A stretch of DNA of 64,000 nucleotides from an uncultured Chloroflexales bacterium (GCA_937902315.1 CALGUG010000019.1:124001-188000), one strand, 5' to 3'. Shown: positions 17,579 through 25,687, numbered from the stretch's first letter. Translations and numbers: made by a program. Notes: a model not told the origin generated them from the sequence alone.

Positions 17579-18646
17579 ATGCTGAAAAGACATGCCTATT
17601 TCGCGGCGATTTTGCTGATCGCTGGCTTGTTCTGCCTGACGCCAGCTGCGGTTCTGGCCCAAAACGATACGCCCCAACAACGTGCGATCGACTGGATCAA
17701 GAGCCAGCAGCAAGACGACGGTGCTTTCCCCGGCTTTGGCCCGGGCGACACCGCCGATGTGGTGCTGGCCTTGGTGGCCGCTGGCGAAGATCCCACCAAG
17801 CTGCTCAAAGCTGGCAAATCGCCGCTCGACTATCTGCAGAGCCAAGCTCCGACCTACATCAAAAGCGGAGCTGGTGCGATCTCGAAGCTGATACTGGCCG
17901 CCACCGCGACCGGCCACGATCCGCGTTCGTTCGGAACCGATCTGCCCGCGGCCTTGGGCAGCATCTATAACGCCGATACGGGCCAGTATGGCGGCGATGT
18001 CACCGGTCACTGTCTGGCCCTGACCGCCATCAAAGCGATGGGCGCGACGCCGCCCGCCAAGGCCTTTAGCCGCCTTGAAGAGCTGCAGCTGGCCGATGGC
18101 GGTTGGAGCTTCGACGGCAGCGAAGCGACCGGCAGCGACACCAATACCGCCGCCGTCTGCATCGAGGCGCTGGTCGCCAACGCTCACACAGGCCCCATGC
18201 TTGACAAGGCTGTGGCCTATCTGCGCGGCCAGCAGAACGACGACAAGGGCTTCCCTTACTCCCAAACCTCGGCCTTCGGCAACGAGAGCGATGTGAACTC
18301 GACCGCGCTGGCTCTGCGCGCTTTCAAGGCCCTGGGCGAAGATACCAAAGCGCTTCAGCAAGCGCTTGAGAGCTGGCAGAACGCCAACGGCTCTTTCCCC
18401 TTCCAAGCCAGCGCGCCCGAGGATAACCCGCTCGCAAGCTATCAGGCGGCCCTCAGCCTGTTCGGTGGCAGCCTGCCGCTCAAGCAGCAGAGCGTCGCTG
18501 GTGTTCAGAGCTTGATCGGCCCGGCCGAGCCGCAGGCCAGCCTGCCCAACACCGGCGCTGCCGAGCAACTCTGGCTGCCCGTCATGCTGTTGGCTCTGAT
18601 CGCGACCGTTTCTGGTTTTATGTTGCGCCGTCGTAGCGCACACTAA
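17579..18646 (+). CDS. Surface-anchored alpha/alpha-toroid protein with LPNTG sorting signal
   Basis: A 355-residue exported protein. The signal peptide is MLKRHAYFAAILLIAGLF...LAQ. The body is a single alpha/alpha barrel of prenyltransferase-type repeats (KSQQQDDGAFPGF, LQLADGGWSFDG, GQQNDDKGFPY, WQNANGSFPF). The C terminus reads SLPNTGAAEQLW, then a TM segment, then RRRSAH: a typical LPXTG sortase signal. No catalytic motif is visible. The same fold forms the N-terminal domain of animal transcobalamin and intrinsic factor, and the next gene encodes a DUF4430-like domain, the other half of those proteins. Cobalamin or other cofactor binding is therefore plausible, but is inference. A GAGGT lies just before the ATG. 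Confidence 0.8.
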   Translation: MLKRHAYFAAILLIAGLFCLTPAAVLAQNDTPQQRAIDWIKSQQQDDGAFPGFGPGDTADVVLALVAAGEDPTKLLKAGKSPLDYLQSQAPTYIKSGAGAISKLILAATATGHDPRSFGTDLPAALGSIYNADTGQYGGDVTGHCLALTAIKAMGATPPAKAFSRLEELQLADGGWSFDGSEATGSDTNTAAVCIEALVANAHTGPMLDKAVAYLRGQQNDDKGFPYSQTSAFGNESDVNSTALALRAFKALGEDTKALQQALESWQNANGSFPFQASAPEDNPLASYQAALSLFGGSLPLKQQSVAGVQSLIGPAEPQASLPNTGAAEQLWLPVMLLALIATVSGFMLRRRSAH

Positions 18647-18665
18647 ACGTTCTAGAGAGGAACAA

Positions 18666-18690
18666 GGCGCTCATTGCGAGCGCCTTTTTA
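18666..18690 (+). terminator. Terminator between the toroid and DUF4430-like genes
   Basis: GGCGCTC / GAGCGCC arms around a 5-base loop, followed by TTTTTA. It ends six bases before the ATG of the next gene, so it occupies the position where a ribosome binding site would be expected. Confidence 0.7.
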
Positions 18691-18696
18691 TGCCTT

Positions 18697-19398
18697 ATGC
18701 GATACCTGTGGATTGTGTTTATCGCCCTTGTGCTGCTGGCGATCCCCAGCCTGCTCCACGCTCAAACAGAGCTGCAGCAAGCTGGCTTGCTCGTTCAGTT
18801 TGAAGATGGGCGCGCAGAAAGCTTCTGTATCAACTATCAAGCCGACGAGACCATCACGGTCGAAGAGTTGCTGCGTCGCAGCGAGCTGCCCGTGGTAGTT
18901 CAGGCGGTCGGCTCTATGGGCGCGGCCGTCTGCCAGATCGACGGCCAAGGTTGCGCCTTCCCGGCTGAACCCTGTTTTTGCCAATGTATGGGTCCCGATT
19001 GCCGCTATTGGGGTTTGCAACAGCTTGTCGATGGCGAATGGCGCTATCTCAATCGCGGCGCCACTGGCACGCAGGTCAAGGCTGGCGAGATCTACGGCTT
19101 CGCTTGGGGCAACAACAGCCCGAGCGCTGTTTCGAGCCTGCCCGTGCGCGAATTGGCAGATTTCTGCCCGATCGAGGCGCCCCCGCCCAGCGCTGAGCCT
19201 GTGGCCCAAGTCGCCAGCCAAGCGCCCGCCACACCAGCCGCCAACCCCGAGCCGCCGACGACTGCAGCGCCGCCCAGCCAAAGTGAAGCAGCGTCTAACG
19301 CTGATGCGGGCAGCTCGTGGATCAGCTATCTCGGTTTTGGGCTGATCGTCTTGCTGCTTGGCGGCCTTGTGCTGTTTGCCAAACGCAAACGCGCCTAG
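18697..19398 (+). CDS. Membrane-anchored DUF4430-like exported protein
   Basis: A 233-residue protein. The signal peptide is MRYLWIVFIALVLLAIPSLLHAQ. The extracytoplasmic domain (about 25-145) reads like a DUF4430/transcobalamin C-terminal domain: GLLVQFEDGR, a Val-Glu-Glu-Leu-Leu helix, a Cys-rich stretch (CFCQCMGPDCRYWGLQQL), then DGEWRYLNRGATGTQV.AGEIYGFAWG. A Pro/Ala/Thr-rich linker and a C-terminal TM with KRKRA follow, so the protein stays in the membrane facing out. No LPXTG is present. The start has no visible ribosome binding site because a terminator hairpin lies directly upstream. It may form a complex with the LPNTG toroid protein; that is inference. Confidence 0.7.
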   Translation: MRYLWIVFIALVLLAIPSLLHAQTELQQAGLLVQFEDGRAESFCINYQADETITVEELLRRSELPVVVQAVGSMGAAVCQIDGQGCAFPAEPCFCQCMGPDCRYWGLQQLVDGEWRYLNRGATGTQVKAGEIYGFAWGNNSPSAVSSLPVRELADFCPIEAPPPSAEPVAQVASQAPATPAANPEPPTTAAPPSQSEAASNADAGSSWISYLGFGLIVLLLGGLVLFAKRKRA

Positions 19399-19410
19399 CA
19401 AGGAGCAGGC

Positions 19411-20034
19411 ATGCATACCAGCATCTATTTGCTGCGCCACGCCCAGACCCAAGCCAACCTTGAACATCGCTACCAGAGCTGGAGCGATTCGCCCTTGACG
19501 AGCTATGGCGAGCTTCAGGCCCGCAGTCTGGCCGCGCGCCTGAAGCGTCTGCCCTTTCAGCAGATCGTGCTCAGCCCGAGCCAGCGCTGTCACGCGACCT
19601 TCAGCTTTCTCAAAGACCACTACCCTAAAGCAGAGCTGACGGTCGACTCAGCTTGGGCCGAGGTTCATCACGGGCGCTGGGAGGGCCTGACCTACCAAGA
19701 GGTGCAGGAGCGCTATCCCGAAGAGCTGCAGGCCCGCTTTGGGGTCGGCATTCACGGCAAGGCCGAGGGCGGCGAAAGCCTCTACGAAGTCGCCCAGCGC
19801 GTTCAGCAGGCCTGGCGAGCCTTGCTCGAACGCTGCGCCGATCAACGGGTGCTGGTCATCAGCCACGCCACTCCGATCCAATTGGTGCTCTGTTCGGTCT
19901 TCAACTTGCCGCCCGATCTGCACTGGCAGTGGCGCATTGATCTCGCCAGCATCTCGGCCGTCGATGTCTACCCTGGCGGCGCCATTGTGCGCTGTGTTAA
20001 TGAGGTTCCAACGTTGCGTGCGCGAGAGGAGTAG
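19411..20034 (+). CDS. Histidine phosphatase, alpha-ribazole phosphatase (CobC)-like
   Basis: A 207-residue cytosolic phosphatase. The catalytic motif is LLRHAQTQAN with the phosphorylated His at residue 10. The second His is H152 in VLVISHATPI. The acid region is AEVHHGRWEGLTYQEVQERYPE. The length and the HGRWEGLTYQEV stretch resemble CobC/PhoE-type enzymes. CobC removes phosphate from alpha-ribazole-5'-phosphate or cobalamin-5'-phosphate in the lower-ligand branch of B12 synthesis. The context (a transcobalamin-like pair just upstream) supports that role, but a general phosphatase cannot be excluded. AAGGAG lies eight bases before the ATG. It starts 12 bases after the DUF4430-like gene. Confidence 0.78.
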   Translation: MHTSIYLLRHAQTQANLEHRYQSWSDSPLTSYGELQARSLAARLKRLPFQQIVLSPSQRCHATFSFLKDHYPKAELTVDSAWAEVHHGRWEGLTYQEVQERYPEELQARFGVGIHGKAEGGESLYEVAQRVQQAWRALLERCADQRVLVISHATPIQLVLCSVFNLPPDLHWQWRIDLASISAVDVYPGGAIVRCVNEVPTLRAREE

Positions 20035-20037
20035 TCT

Positions 20038-20745
20038 ATGCCGCCCTTTCGTGATGATCATGAGCTAGCTGAGGCCCAACTCAATGTGCTCTATCAGTAC
20101 GACTCTGCGGGCCGCATGCTGCGTATCAACGAGCCAAACGGCGCGCTCGCCCCTATGTTCGCGCTGAGCCGCACCCGCCACGGCAATCTCTGGCGCGTGC
20201 GCGCCGACCTGCCCGATGAGCTGGTCGCCGATCTGGCAGCGATCTGCCGCCGCGAAGCGATCGTCGAAGACTTCAGCCTTGTGCCCCAGACCTATCAGGA
20301 GCTGCTCGACTGTTTGAGCCGCTTAGCTCATCCGCGCTCGGTCTGGCGTGGCCCCTGTTACGTCTTCGAACAGCCCGTCGTTCCTCCCGCCGAAGCCCTG
20401 CCCCTCACCGCCGACAGGCTTGCGCTGTTGCAGGAACACTTCCCCGATTGGCACGAGCTGTCACCAGATAGCTCGCCATATGTTATCCTTAACAACGGAA
20501 GCGCTGTCTCGATCTGTTACAGCTCGCGCATCGGTCCGTTGGTTTGCGAAGCAGGAGTCGCAACCGCTCCGGCCTATCGCAAGCGCGGTTACGCTCAGGC
20601 TGTTGTGCGCGCATGGGCCGCCGCCATCCAAGCCAGCGGGCGCACGCCGCTCTATAGCACGTCGTGGATGAATAGCGCTTCTCAGGCGCTTGCTGGCAAC
20701 CTTGGCTTACGTTTGTACGGCGAGAATCTCAGCGTCGCTTCCTAG
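20038..20745 (+). CDS. GNAT family acetyltransferase
   Basis: A 235-residue protein whose C-terminal part has the GNAT acetyl-CoA loop (VATAPAYRKRGYAQAVVRAW) and a terminal beta strand motif (LGNLGLRLYGENL variant). The N-terminal 120 residues are a separate domain of unknown role. It probably transfers an acetyl group to a small molecule. It begins three bases after the phosphatase stop with an AGGAG inside that gene's end, so the two are translationally linked. Its relation to cofactor metabolism is unclear. Confidence 0.75.
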   Translation: MPPFRDDHELAEAQLNVLYQYDSAGRMLRINEPNGALAPMFALSRTRHGNLWRVRADLPDELVADLAAICRREAIVEDFSLVPQTYQELLDCLSRLAHPRSVWRGPCYVFEQPVVPPAEALPLTADRLALLQEHFPDWHELSPDSSPYVILNNGSAVSICYSSRIGPLVCEAGVATAPAYRKRGYAQAVVRAWAAAIQASGRTPLYSTSWMNSASQALAGNLGLRLYGENLSVAS

Positions 20746-20768
20746 AATTTGCCCGTAAATTAAAGAGG

Positions 20769-20797
20769 TTGACGTTGGCTTAGCTCTCTACTACAAT
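20769..20797 (+). promoter_or_regulatory. Promoter TTGACG-N17-TACAAT
   Basis: A near-consensus sigma-70-type promoter with exactly 17 bases between boxes. It lies 238 bases before the FGE-fold gene, implying a leader of about 230 bases that holds no ORF I trust. Confidence 0.65.
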
Positions 20798-21035
20798 GCG
20801 TACACGCTGTTTTGGTATAGTGAGTAGAGCACAACAGGTAAGACTGCGACCTAGACACTTGTTCTTAGGCACAGATCGTCATCGTTTCACGCTCTCTGCT
20901 AGTGAGCGAAGGATTTGTTCGATGGAAATTGTCTAGTGTACGTTAGAATCGCACCAATCTCGCTTCCAGTAGCTATGCACTCGTCGGCATAGCACGTGGC
21001 AACGTTGCCCAACCACATCAAGGAGAAAGCAGTTG

Positions 21036-21797
21036 ATGCTGGATGTATCTGCTCTACTACCAAGATTTTGCTCAGTTCCCGCCCAACCGTTTCTGATGGG
21101 AACGACCGAGCGTGAACTGTCGCCATTGGCGCGCCTCTATGGCGGTACCCGCGAAAGTTACCGGGAAGAAACACCGCAAACGCAACTGACGCTGCCCGCT
21201 TTTGAAATGGCGCAGCTTCCAGTCACAAATGATCTGTATGCGCACTTTGTTGCGCAGACGGGTGCGCGTGCCCCCATCGTGTGGCGCGCTTCACAACCCT
21301 CAGCAGCCCTTGCTCGCCTGCCTGTGGTCGATGTAAGCTGGCATGAAGCCCAGCAGTTTTGCGCGTGGTTATCTGAAGTATCTGGGGTGCGTTATCGTTT
21401 GCCTAGCGAAGCGGAGTGGGAACACGCGGCGCGAGGCAGTGATGCTCGTCGCTTTCCTTGGGGTGAAACATTTGATCCCCATTTGGCTAATACTCGCGAG
21501 TCAGCTAAGGGATTGGTATCAGTCGATGAGGCAGAAACAGACGGCGCAAGCCCATACGGCCTGTTGATGATGTCTGGCACAGTTTGGGAATGGACATCCT
21601 CGCTTGATGTACCTTATCCCTATGATGCCCACGATGGCCGAGAAGACCCTGAAGCTCCGGGACGGCGCATTCTGCGTGGTGGTTGCTACGCCAACCCGCA
21701 TGGATATGCCCGTTGTGCTTGTCGTTTTCGCCTTTTACCTACTATGCATAACGAGTTTCTTGGTTTTCGACTCGTTCGTTCGGAGGAACGTGCATGA
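21036..21797 (+). CDS. FGE-sulfatase/SUMF1-fold protein without the FGE cysteine pair
   Basis: A 253-residue protein of the formylglycine-generating-enzyme fold. Typical marks are PFLMGTTERE, LPAFEMAQLPVTNDLYAHF, PVVDVSWHEAQQFCAWLSE, YRLPSEAEWEHAARG, FPWGE and GTVWEWTSS. The end is RRILRGGCYANPHGYARCACRFR...GFRLV. In true FGE, cysteines lie three and eight positions after the Ser of RGGS. Here those places hold Asn and Ala, so sulfatase activation is unlikely, and other family roles (C-type-lectin-like binding, EgtB/SenA-like chemistry) are possible. AAGGAG precedes the ATG by ten bases; a TTG at 21033 is an alternative start. It overlaps the Nudix gene by four bases. Confidence 0.82.
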   Translation: MLDVSALLPRFCSVPAQPFLMGTTERELSPLARLYGGTRESYREETPQTQLTLPAFEMAQLPVTNDLYAHFVAQTGARAPIVWRASQPSAALARLPVVDVSWHEAQQFCAWLSEVSGVRYRLPSEAEWEHAARGSDARRFPWGETFDPHLANTRESAKGLVSVDEAETDGASPYGLLMMSGTVWEWTSSLDVPYPYDAHDGREDPEAPGRRILRGGCYANPHGYARCACRFRLLPTMHNEFLGFRLVRSEERA

Positions 21798-22261
21798 CGA
21801 TTAAATACACCCGTTGGTTGCGGAGTTATGTTGGCCCGCAGCGACTATTGCAAGTGCGAACAAGTGGTTACATCTTAAATGAAGCCAAACAGATTTTGCT
21901 CTGTCGGCGCGCAGATGTCATGATGTGGGATGTGCCCGGTGGAGCTGTGGAACTTGGCGAGACGCCCGCTGAGGCGCTTGTTCGCGAAGTCGCAGAAGAG
22001 ACGGGCCTGCAAGTACACCCAACCAAACTTTTGGGGGTTTACGCTGGCCCAGGCTGGGAGTGGACCTACCCAAACGGCGACCAAGTAGAGATCATCAATA
22101 TCTTTTTCGCTTGTGATATCGCCGAAGGATCCTTGGGTAAGGCCCATAGCGAGCTTTTAAAGATCGAATTCTTCCCGCTCGATAAACTGCCAGCCCTTTT
22201 GCCACGTACCGCTCGTATGTTGAACAATGTGCGAGAAGGCAAAGAGGGCCATTTCGACTAA
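21794..22261 (+). CDS. Nudix hydrolase
   Basis: A 155-residue Nudix protein. The Nudix box is complete, GGAVELGETPAEALVREVAEETGL at about residues 49-72, with the metal-binding REVAEE. It begins with ATGA overlapping the stop of the FGE-fold gene, so translation is coupled and the two may serve one pathway. The substrate (a nucleoside diphosphate derivative) is not readable. The sequence VYAGPGWEWTYPNGDQVEIINIFF is typical of MutT-like subfamilies that act on modified nucleotides or sugar nucleotides. Confidence 0.85.
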   Translation: MTIKYTRWLRSYVGPQRLLQVRTSGYILNEAKQILLCRRADVMMWDVPGGAVELGETPAEALVREVAEETGLQVHPTKLLGVYAGPGWEWTYPNGDQVEIINIFFACDIAEGSLGKAHSELLKIEFFPLDKLPALLPRTARMLNNVREGKEGHFD

Positions 22262-22281
22262 GCGCTTGTCGCTCTTTGTAC

Positions 22282-22311
22282 GAGGCATCCCGATCTCGGT
22301 TGGGGTGCCTC
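22282..22311 (+). terminator. Hairpin after the Nudix gene, probable terminator
   Basis: 10-bp arms GAGGCATCCC / GGGGTGCCTC with one G-T pair and a 10-base loop, 20 bases past the stop codon. The T run is short, so termination may be weak. Confidence 0.5.
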
Positions 22312-22329
22312 GTTCCATTTACCATCATA

Positions 22330-22410
22330 TTGGCGCAGAGCTCTCAAACTCCCATTCGGTCCCTAGCGCGTCCGCCTACGGCTATCAACAATCCTTCCTC
22401 CCATTCAGTC
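22330..22410 (+). repeat. Type B dispersed element, copy B5
   Basis: TTGGCGCAGAG arm at 22330 and B core at 22364. Together with copy A3 it fills the gap before the YCII gene. Confidence 0.75.
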
Positions 22411-22499
22411 CTTCAAGCAAGCCGCTGCCTTCCTTGGCTTCATTGCCTTCGCTGCAAACGCAGCAACCTGTCTGGTGCAAGCACCAAACAGGTTAAAAC

Positions 22500-22560
22500 A
22501 ACGAAGAGCCGGAAAAGAAAATGTTCAAGTTCCGCTCTGCCGAAGGCCACTCAAGAGCCG
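22500..22560 (-). repeat. Type A dispersed element, copy A3
   Basis: Inverted type A core, GTTCCGCTCTGCCGAAGGCC at about 22531. The flanking terminal repeat is not recognisable. The hairpin preceding it on the plus strand is degenerate. Confidence 0.65.
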
Positions 22561-22642
22561 TCGCTTTTTTCAGCTATACTAGCAGCATTCCATCATCTCT
22601 TTCCTGGTTGCGGAACCTTCTAGCGAGAAAGGCTCAACTATT

Positions 22643-23077
22643 ATGCGATTTATGGTAATGGTTCGATCGACACCGACGACTGAGTCGGGTCAGTTGCCCA
22701 GCGAAGAAGAGCTGCGCGCTATGACACAGTTTAACGAAGAGCTGATCAAGGCCAAGGTCTTGCTCGCAGCCGACGGTTTGAAGCCTAGCTCGAGCGGCGC
22801 ACGCATCAAAATGCACGGCGATCAGCGCACTGTGATCGATGGGCCATTCGCCGAAGCCAAAGAGCTGATCGCGGGCTATTGGATCTGGGAGGTCGCTTCT
22901 AAGCAAGAGGCGATCGAATGGGCTTTGCGCTGCCCCAATCCAACCGGCTACGAATCTGAGATCGAGATCCGCGAGATCTTTGAAGCCGATGACTTTGGCG
23001 AAGCCTTTACGCCCGAATTACGCGCTCAGGAAGAGCGTCAGCGCGAGCAGATGGCCGCCAACAAACCGCAAGGGTGA
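22643..23077 (+). CDS. YCII-related (DGPF domain) protein
   Basis: A 144-residue cytosolic protein. It starts with the ferredoxin-like strand MRFMVMVRSTP, has the helix EEELRAMTQFNEELIKAKVLLAADGLKPS, and carries the signature VIDGPFAEAKELIAGYWIWEV that defines the DGPF/YCII family. The conserved Asp-Gly-Pro-Phe is at about residues 69-72. Family members are small dimers, often cotranscribed with ECF sigma factors; none is present here. The reaction is unknown. The start ATG at 22643 has a weak AAAGG upstream. A TATACT at 22575 could be the -10 box. Confidence 0.87.
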   Translation: MRFMVMVRSTPTTESGQLPSEEELRAMTQFNEELIKAKVLLAADGLKPSSSGARIKMHGDQRTVIDGPFAEAKELIAGYWIWEVASKQEAIEWALRCPNPTGYESEIEIREIFEADDFGEAFTPELRAQEERQREQMAANKPQG

Positions 23078-23116
23078 GCAGCTGAGCCGTCGCTGCCACT
23101 CAGAAGGAGGAGTGTT

Positions 23117-24190
23117 ATGCCGGACTTTATTACGGGCTGTGAGCTGAGTCGGCGCTTCTACGCCGAGCTGGTTCAGCCCTTACTTGCCGCCCACTTCCCT
23201 CGTTTAGAGTACGCGGCGGCCTTGCTGGGGCCGGGCAGCGACGTGCTTGGTTTCGATAGCCCTATGTCGACCGACCACGATTGGGGGCCACGCTTTTGGC
23301 TATTGCTTAAAGATCAAGACCTCGTTCTGCGCGATCAGATCGACGAGCTTCTACGCCACAAGCTGCCCGTCAGCTTTTACGGCTACCCGGTGAGCATCAG
23401 CGCGCCAAGCGGCCCTGTGTTGCCCGACCATCGCATCGTGATCGACAGTTTGCGCAATCTGGTGGTGGCTTATCTCGACTACGATATCGAACGCGAAATG
23501 ACCATAGCCGATTGGCTGGCGATCTCGTCGCAGCAGTTGCGCGAAATGACGACGGGCGCAGTGCATCACGACGGCATCGGCGAGCTGAGCGCTTTGCGCG
23601 CTCGTTTGCGCTGGTATCCGCGCGATGTCTACCTTTATTTGCTCGCTGCGGGTTGGCATCGTATCGCCCAAGAAGAGCATCTCATGCCGCGCGCCGGATT
23701 TATGGGTGATGAACTCGGTTCGAGCTTGATCGGCGCCCGTTTGGTGCGCGACGCTATGAACCTCTGCTTTCTCTACGAACAGCACTACGCGCCTTATCCT
23801 AAGTGGTTTGGCACAGCCTTCAAACAGCTTGCTTGCGCCGCCCACTTTGAGTCGCTTTTACAGGCCGTGCTGCAAGCCCAGACTTGGCAAGAGCGTCAGA
23901 GCGCGCTCTGTGTGGTGTACAGCAGCCTGGCCGAGCTGCACAACCGTTCTGGGCTGAGCGAAGCGCTCGACCCCACGCCGCGCTCCTTTCACGAGCGGCC
24001 CTTTTTGGTGATTTGGGCGGATCGTTTCGCAGATGCGTTAATTGCTCAGATTCGCGATCCCGAGCTGCTCGCGATCGTTAACAATGGCTTGATCGGCAGT
24101 ATCGACCAGTTTAGCGATAGCACCGACCTGCGTACCCACGTTCGCTGGCGCAAGCCTGTTCGTGCGCTCTATCAGATCGGGACAGAATAA
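23117..24190 (+). CDS. DUF4037 nucleotidyltransferase-fold protein
   Basis: A 357-residue protein. The first 60 residues hold LLGPGSDVLGFDSPMSTDHDWGPRFWLLL, matching the G-S-x(n)-D-x-D pattern of pol-beta-type nucleotidyltransferases as found in the DUF4037 family. A helical C-terminal region follows, with RHEEP-like and alpha-helical segments. It may transfer a nucleotide or act in antibiotic inactivation; nothing in the sequence fixes the substrate. AAGGAGGAG eight bases before the ATG is strong. It lies 39 bases after the YCII gene and is probably cotranscribed with it. Confidence 0.8.
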   Translation: MPDFITGCELSRRFYAELVQPLLAAHFPRLEYAAALLGPGSDVLGFDSPMSTDHDWGPRFWLLLKDQDLVLRDQIDELLRHKLPVSFYGYPVSISAPSGPVLPDHRIVIDSLRNLVVAYLDYDIEREMTIADWLAISSQQLREMTTGAVHHDGIGELSALRARLRWYPRDVYLYLLAAGWHRIAQEEHLMPRAGFMGDELGSSLIGARLVRDAMNLCFLYEQHYAPYPKWFGTAFKQLACAAHFESLLQAVLQAQTWQERQSALCVVYSSLAELHNRSGLSEALDPTPRSFHERPFLVIWADRFADALIAQIRDPELLAIVNNGLIGSIDQFSDSTDLRTHVRWRKPVRALYQIGTE

Positions 24191-24204
24191 GCGTCGTGTT
24201 GGGC

Positions 24205-24320
24205 GAGATGGGTCGGGCGACGAAGCGCCAAACAGCCCGAATGGGAGGAGCGGCGACGTGATAGCCGTAGGCGGACGCGCTAGAGACCGAATGGGAGCGG
24301 GAGACTTTTCCGTCAGAGTA
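24205..24320 (-). repeat. Type B dispersed element, copy B12
   Basis: Inverted B core (GATAGCCGTAGGCGGACGCG at about 24260) preceded by GAATGGGAGGAGCGGCGAC and followed by TTTTCCGTC, a decayed partner arm. It fills the gap between the DUF4037 and amidase genes. Confidence 0.7.
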
Positions 24321-24379
24321 GTAAATGTGTTACATAAGCTCGATTGGCCATAGAAAAAACGGATAGATAAGGAGATTTT

Positions 24380-25687
24380 ATGACAGCATATATCGCACCT
24401 CTGCCCTTAGCGGCGACGCTCGAAGCGCTGCGCAGCGGTCAACAAGACCTGATCGCTGCGGTCAACGCGCTCTGTGATCGCATCGAGGCCATCGATGGCG
24501 AATTGCAGGCCCTGTTGCCCGAGCCAAATCGACGCGAGCGACTGCTGGCCGAAGCCCGCGCTCTGCTCGAGCGCTACCCCAACCCCGCCGAGCGCCCGGT
24601 GCTGTTCGGCGCTTTTCTGGCCGTGAAAGACATCTTCCACGTCGATGGCTTTGTGACGCGGGCTGGCTCGCAGCTGCCGCCCGAGCTATTTGCGGGCGAG
24701 GAGGCCGAGACGGTGCGCGCCTTACGGGCTGCTGGCGCTTTGATTGTGGGCAAAGCTGTAACTACCGAGTTCGCCTACTACGAACCCGGGCCGACCGGCA
24801 ACCCCTATAACCTCAAGCATACGCCGGGCGGATCGAGCAGCGGTTCGGCGGCGGCGGTGGCGGCTGGCATCAGCAACCTAGCCTTGGGTTCGCAGACCGT
24901 CGGCTCGGTCATTCGTCCCGCGGCCTTCTGCGGTGTGATCGGCTACAAACCGAGCTTCGGACGTATCTCGACCCACGGCGTTGTGCCCTTCTCGCAGTCG
25001 GCCGATCATGTCGGCCTCTTCACCCAAGATGTGGCGGGTTTGGTTTTGGCCTGTAGCGTGCTCTGTTCGGCCTGGCGCAGTCAGCTAGCCCCGCTGAGCA
25101 GTCCCGTTCTAGGTGTGCCCGAAGGCCCCTATCTCGACCAGATGCCCTCGGAAGGTCGAGCCGCTTTCGAGCAGCAGATTGCTCAGCTTGAGGCGGCGGG
25201 CTACGTCATCAAACGGGTGCAAGCCTTCGGCGATCTGGCCACCATCGCCCAGCGCCACCGCCGTATGATCGCCGCCGAGATCGCTCAGGTGCATGCCGAG
25301 TGGTTCAAACAGCACGAAGCGCTCTACCGCGAGCGCACAGCTGGCATCATTCGTGAGGGCCAGCCCGTCACTGCCGAAGCCCTAGAAGAGTCGCGCGCCG
25401 CCCGTTTTGAACTGCGCCAGCAGCTTCACGAGCAGATGGACGCCGAGGGCATCGATCTGTGGGTTTGTCCGCCTGCCTTCGGCCCAGCGCCCGAGAGTCT
25501 GCAGGTCACGGGCGATCCCGCTATGAATATGCCTTGGACCAACTCTGGCATGCCAGCTTTGACTGTGCCAGCGGGCAAGGCCGCCAATGGTCTGCCGCTC
25601 GGTCTGCAGCTTGTGGCGCGTTTCGAGCGCGATGAGGAGCTGCTGGCTTGGGCCGCTGGCATCGCCGAGCTTTGCGCTCAACTCTAG
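24380..25687 (+). CDS. Amidase signature family amidase
   Basis: A 435-residue enzyme with the amidase Ser-cisSer-Lys triad: Lys83 in FLAVKDIFHVDG, the cis-Ser in TPGGSSSGSAAAVAAG (S152), and nucleophile Ser176 in GSQTVGSVIRPAAFCGVIGYKPSFG. The spacing between the two serines (24 residues) matches the family. It hydrolyses amide bonds in the cytoplasm. It is not GatA, because gatB and gatC are absent and the C-terminal region is short. The substrate is unknown. AAGGAG lies shortly before the ATG. It converges on uvrA with a shared terminator. Confidence 0.88.
   Translation: MTAYIAPLPLAATLEALRSGQQDLIAAVNALCDRIEAIDGELQALLPEPNRRERLLAEARALLERYPNPAERPVLFGAFLAVKDIFHVDGFVTRAGSQLPPELFAGEEAETVRALRAAGALIVGKAVTTEFAYYEPGPTGNPYNLKHTPGGSSSGSAAAVAAGISNLALGSQTVGSVIRPAAFCGVIGYKPSFGRISTHGVVPFSQSADHVGLFTQDVAGLVLACSVLCSAWRSQLAPLSSPVLGVPEGPYLDQMPSEGRAAFEQQIAQLEAAGYVIKRVQAFGDLATIAQRHRRMIAAEIAQVHAEWFKQHEALYRERTAGIIREGQPVTAEALEESRAARFELRQQLHEQMDAEGIDLWVCPPAFGPAPESLQVTGDPAMNMPWTNSGMPALTVPAGKAANGLPLGLQLVARFERDEELLAWAAGIAELCAQL

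Noticed and set aside
17543..18643. Long minus-strand ORF over the LPNTG toroid gene
   Set aside because: The plus strand encodes a protein with a signal peptide, repeats and a sorting signal. The minus ORF has no such features.
18688..19620. Minus-strand ORF across the DUF4430-like and phosphatase genes
   Set aside because: It is antisense to two genes with clear domains and spans their junction.
22643..24190. An ECF sigma factor expected near the YCII/DGPF gene
   Set aside because: YCII genes often neighbour sigma-70-like ECF genes, but the flanking genes (Nudix, DUF4037) are not sigma factors.
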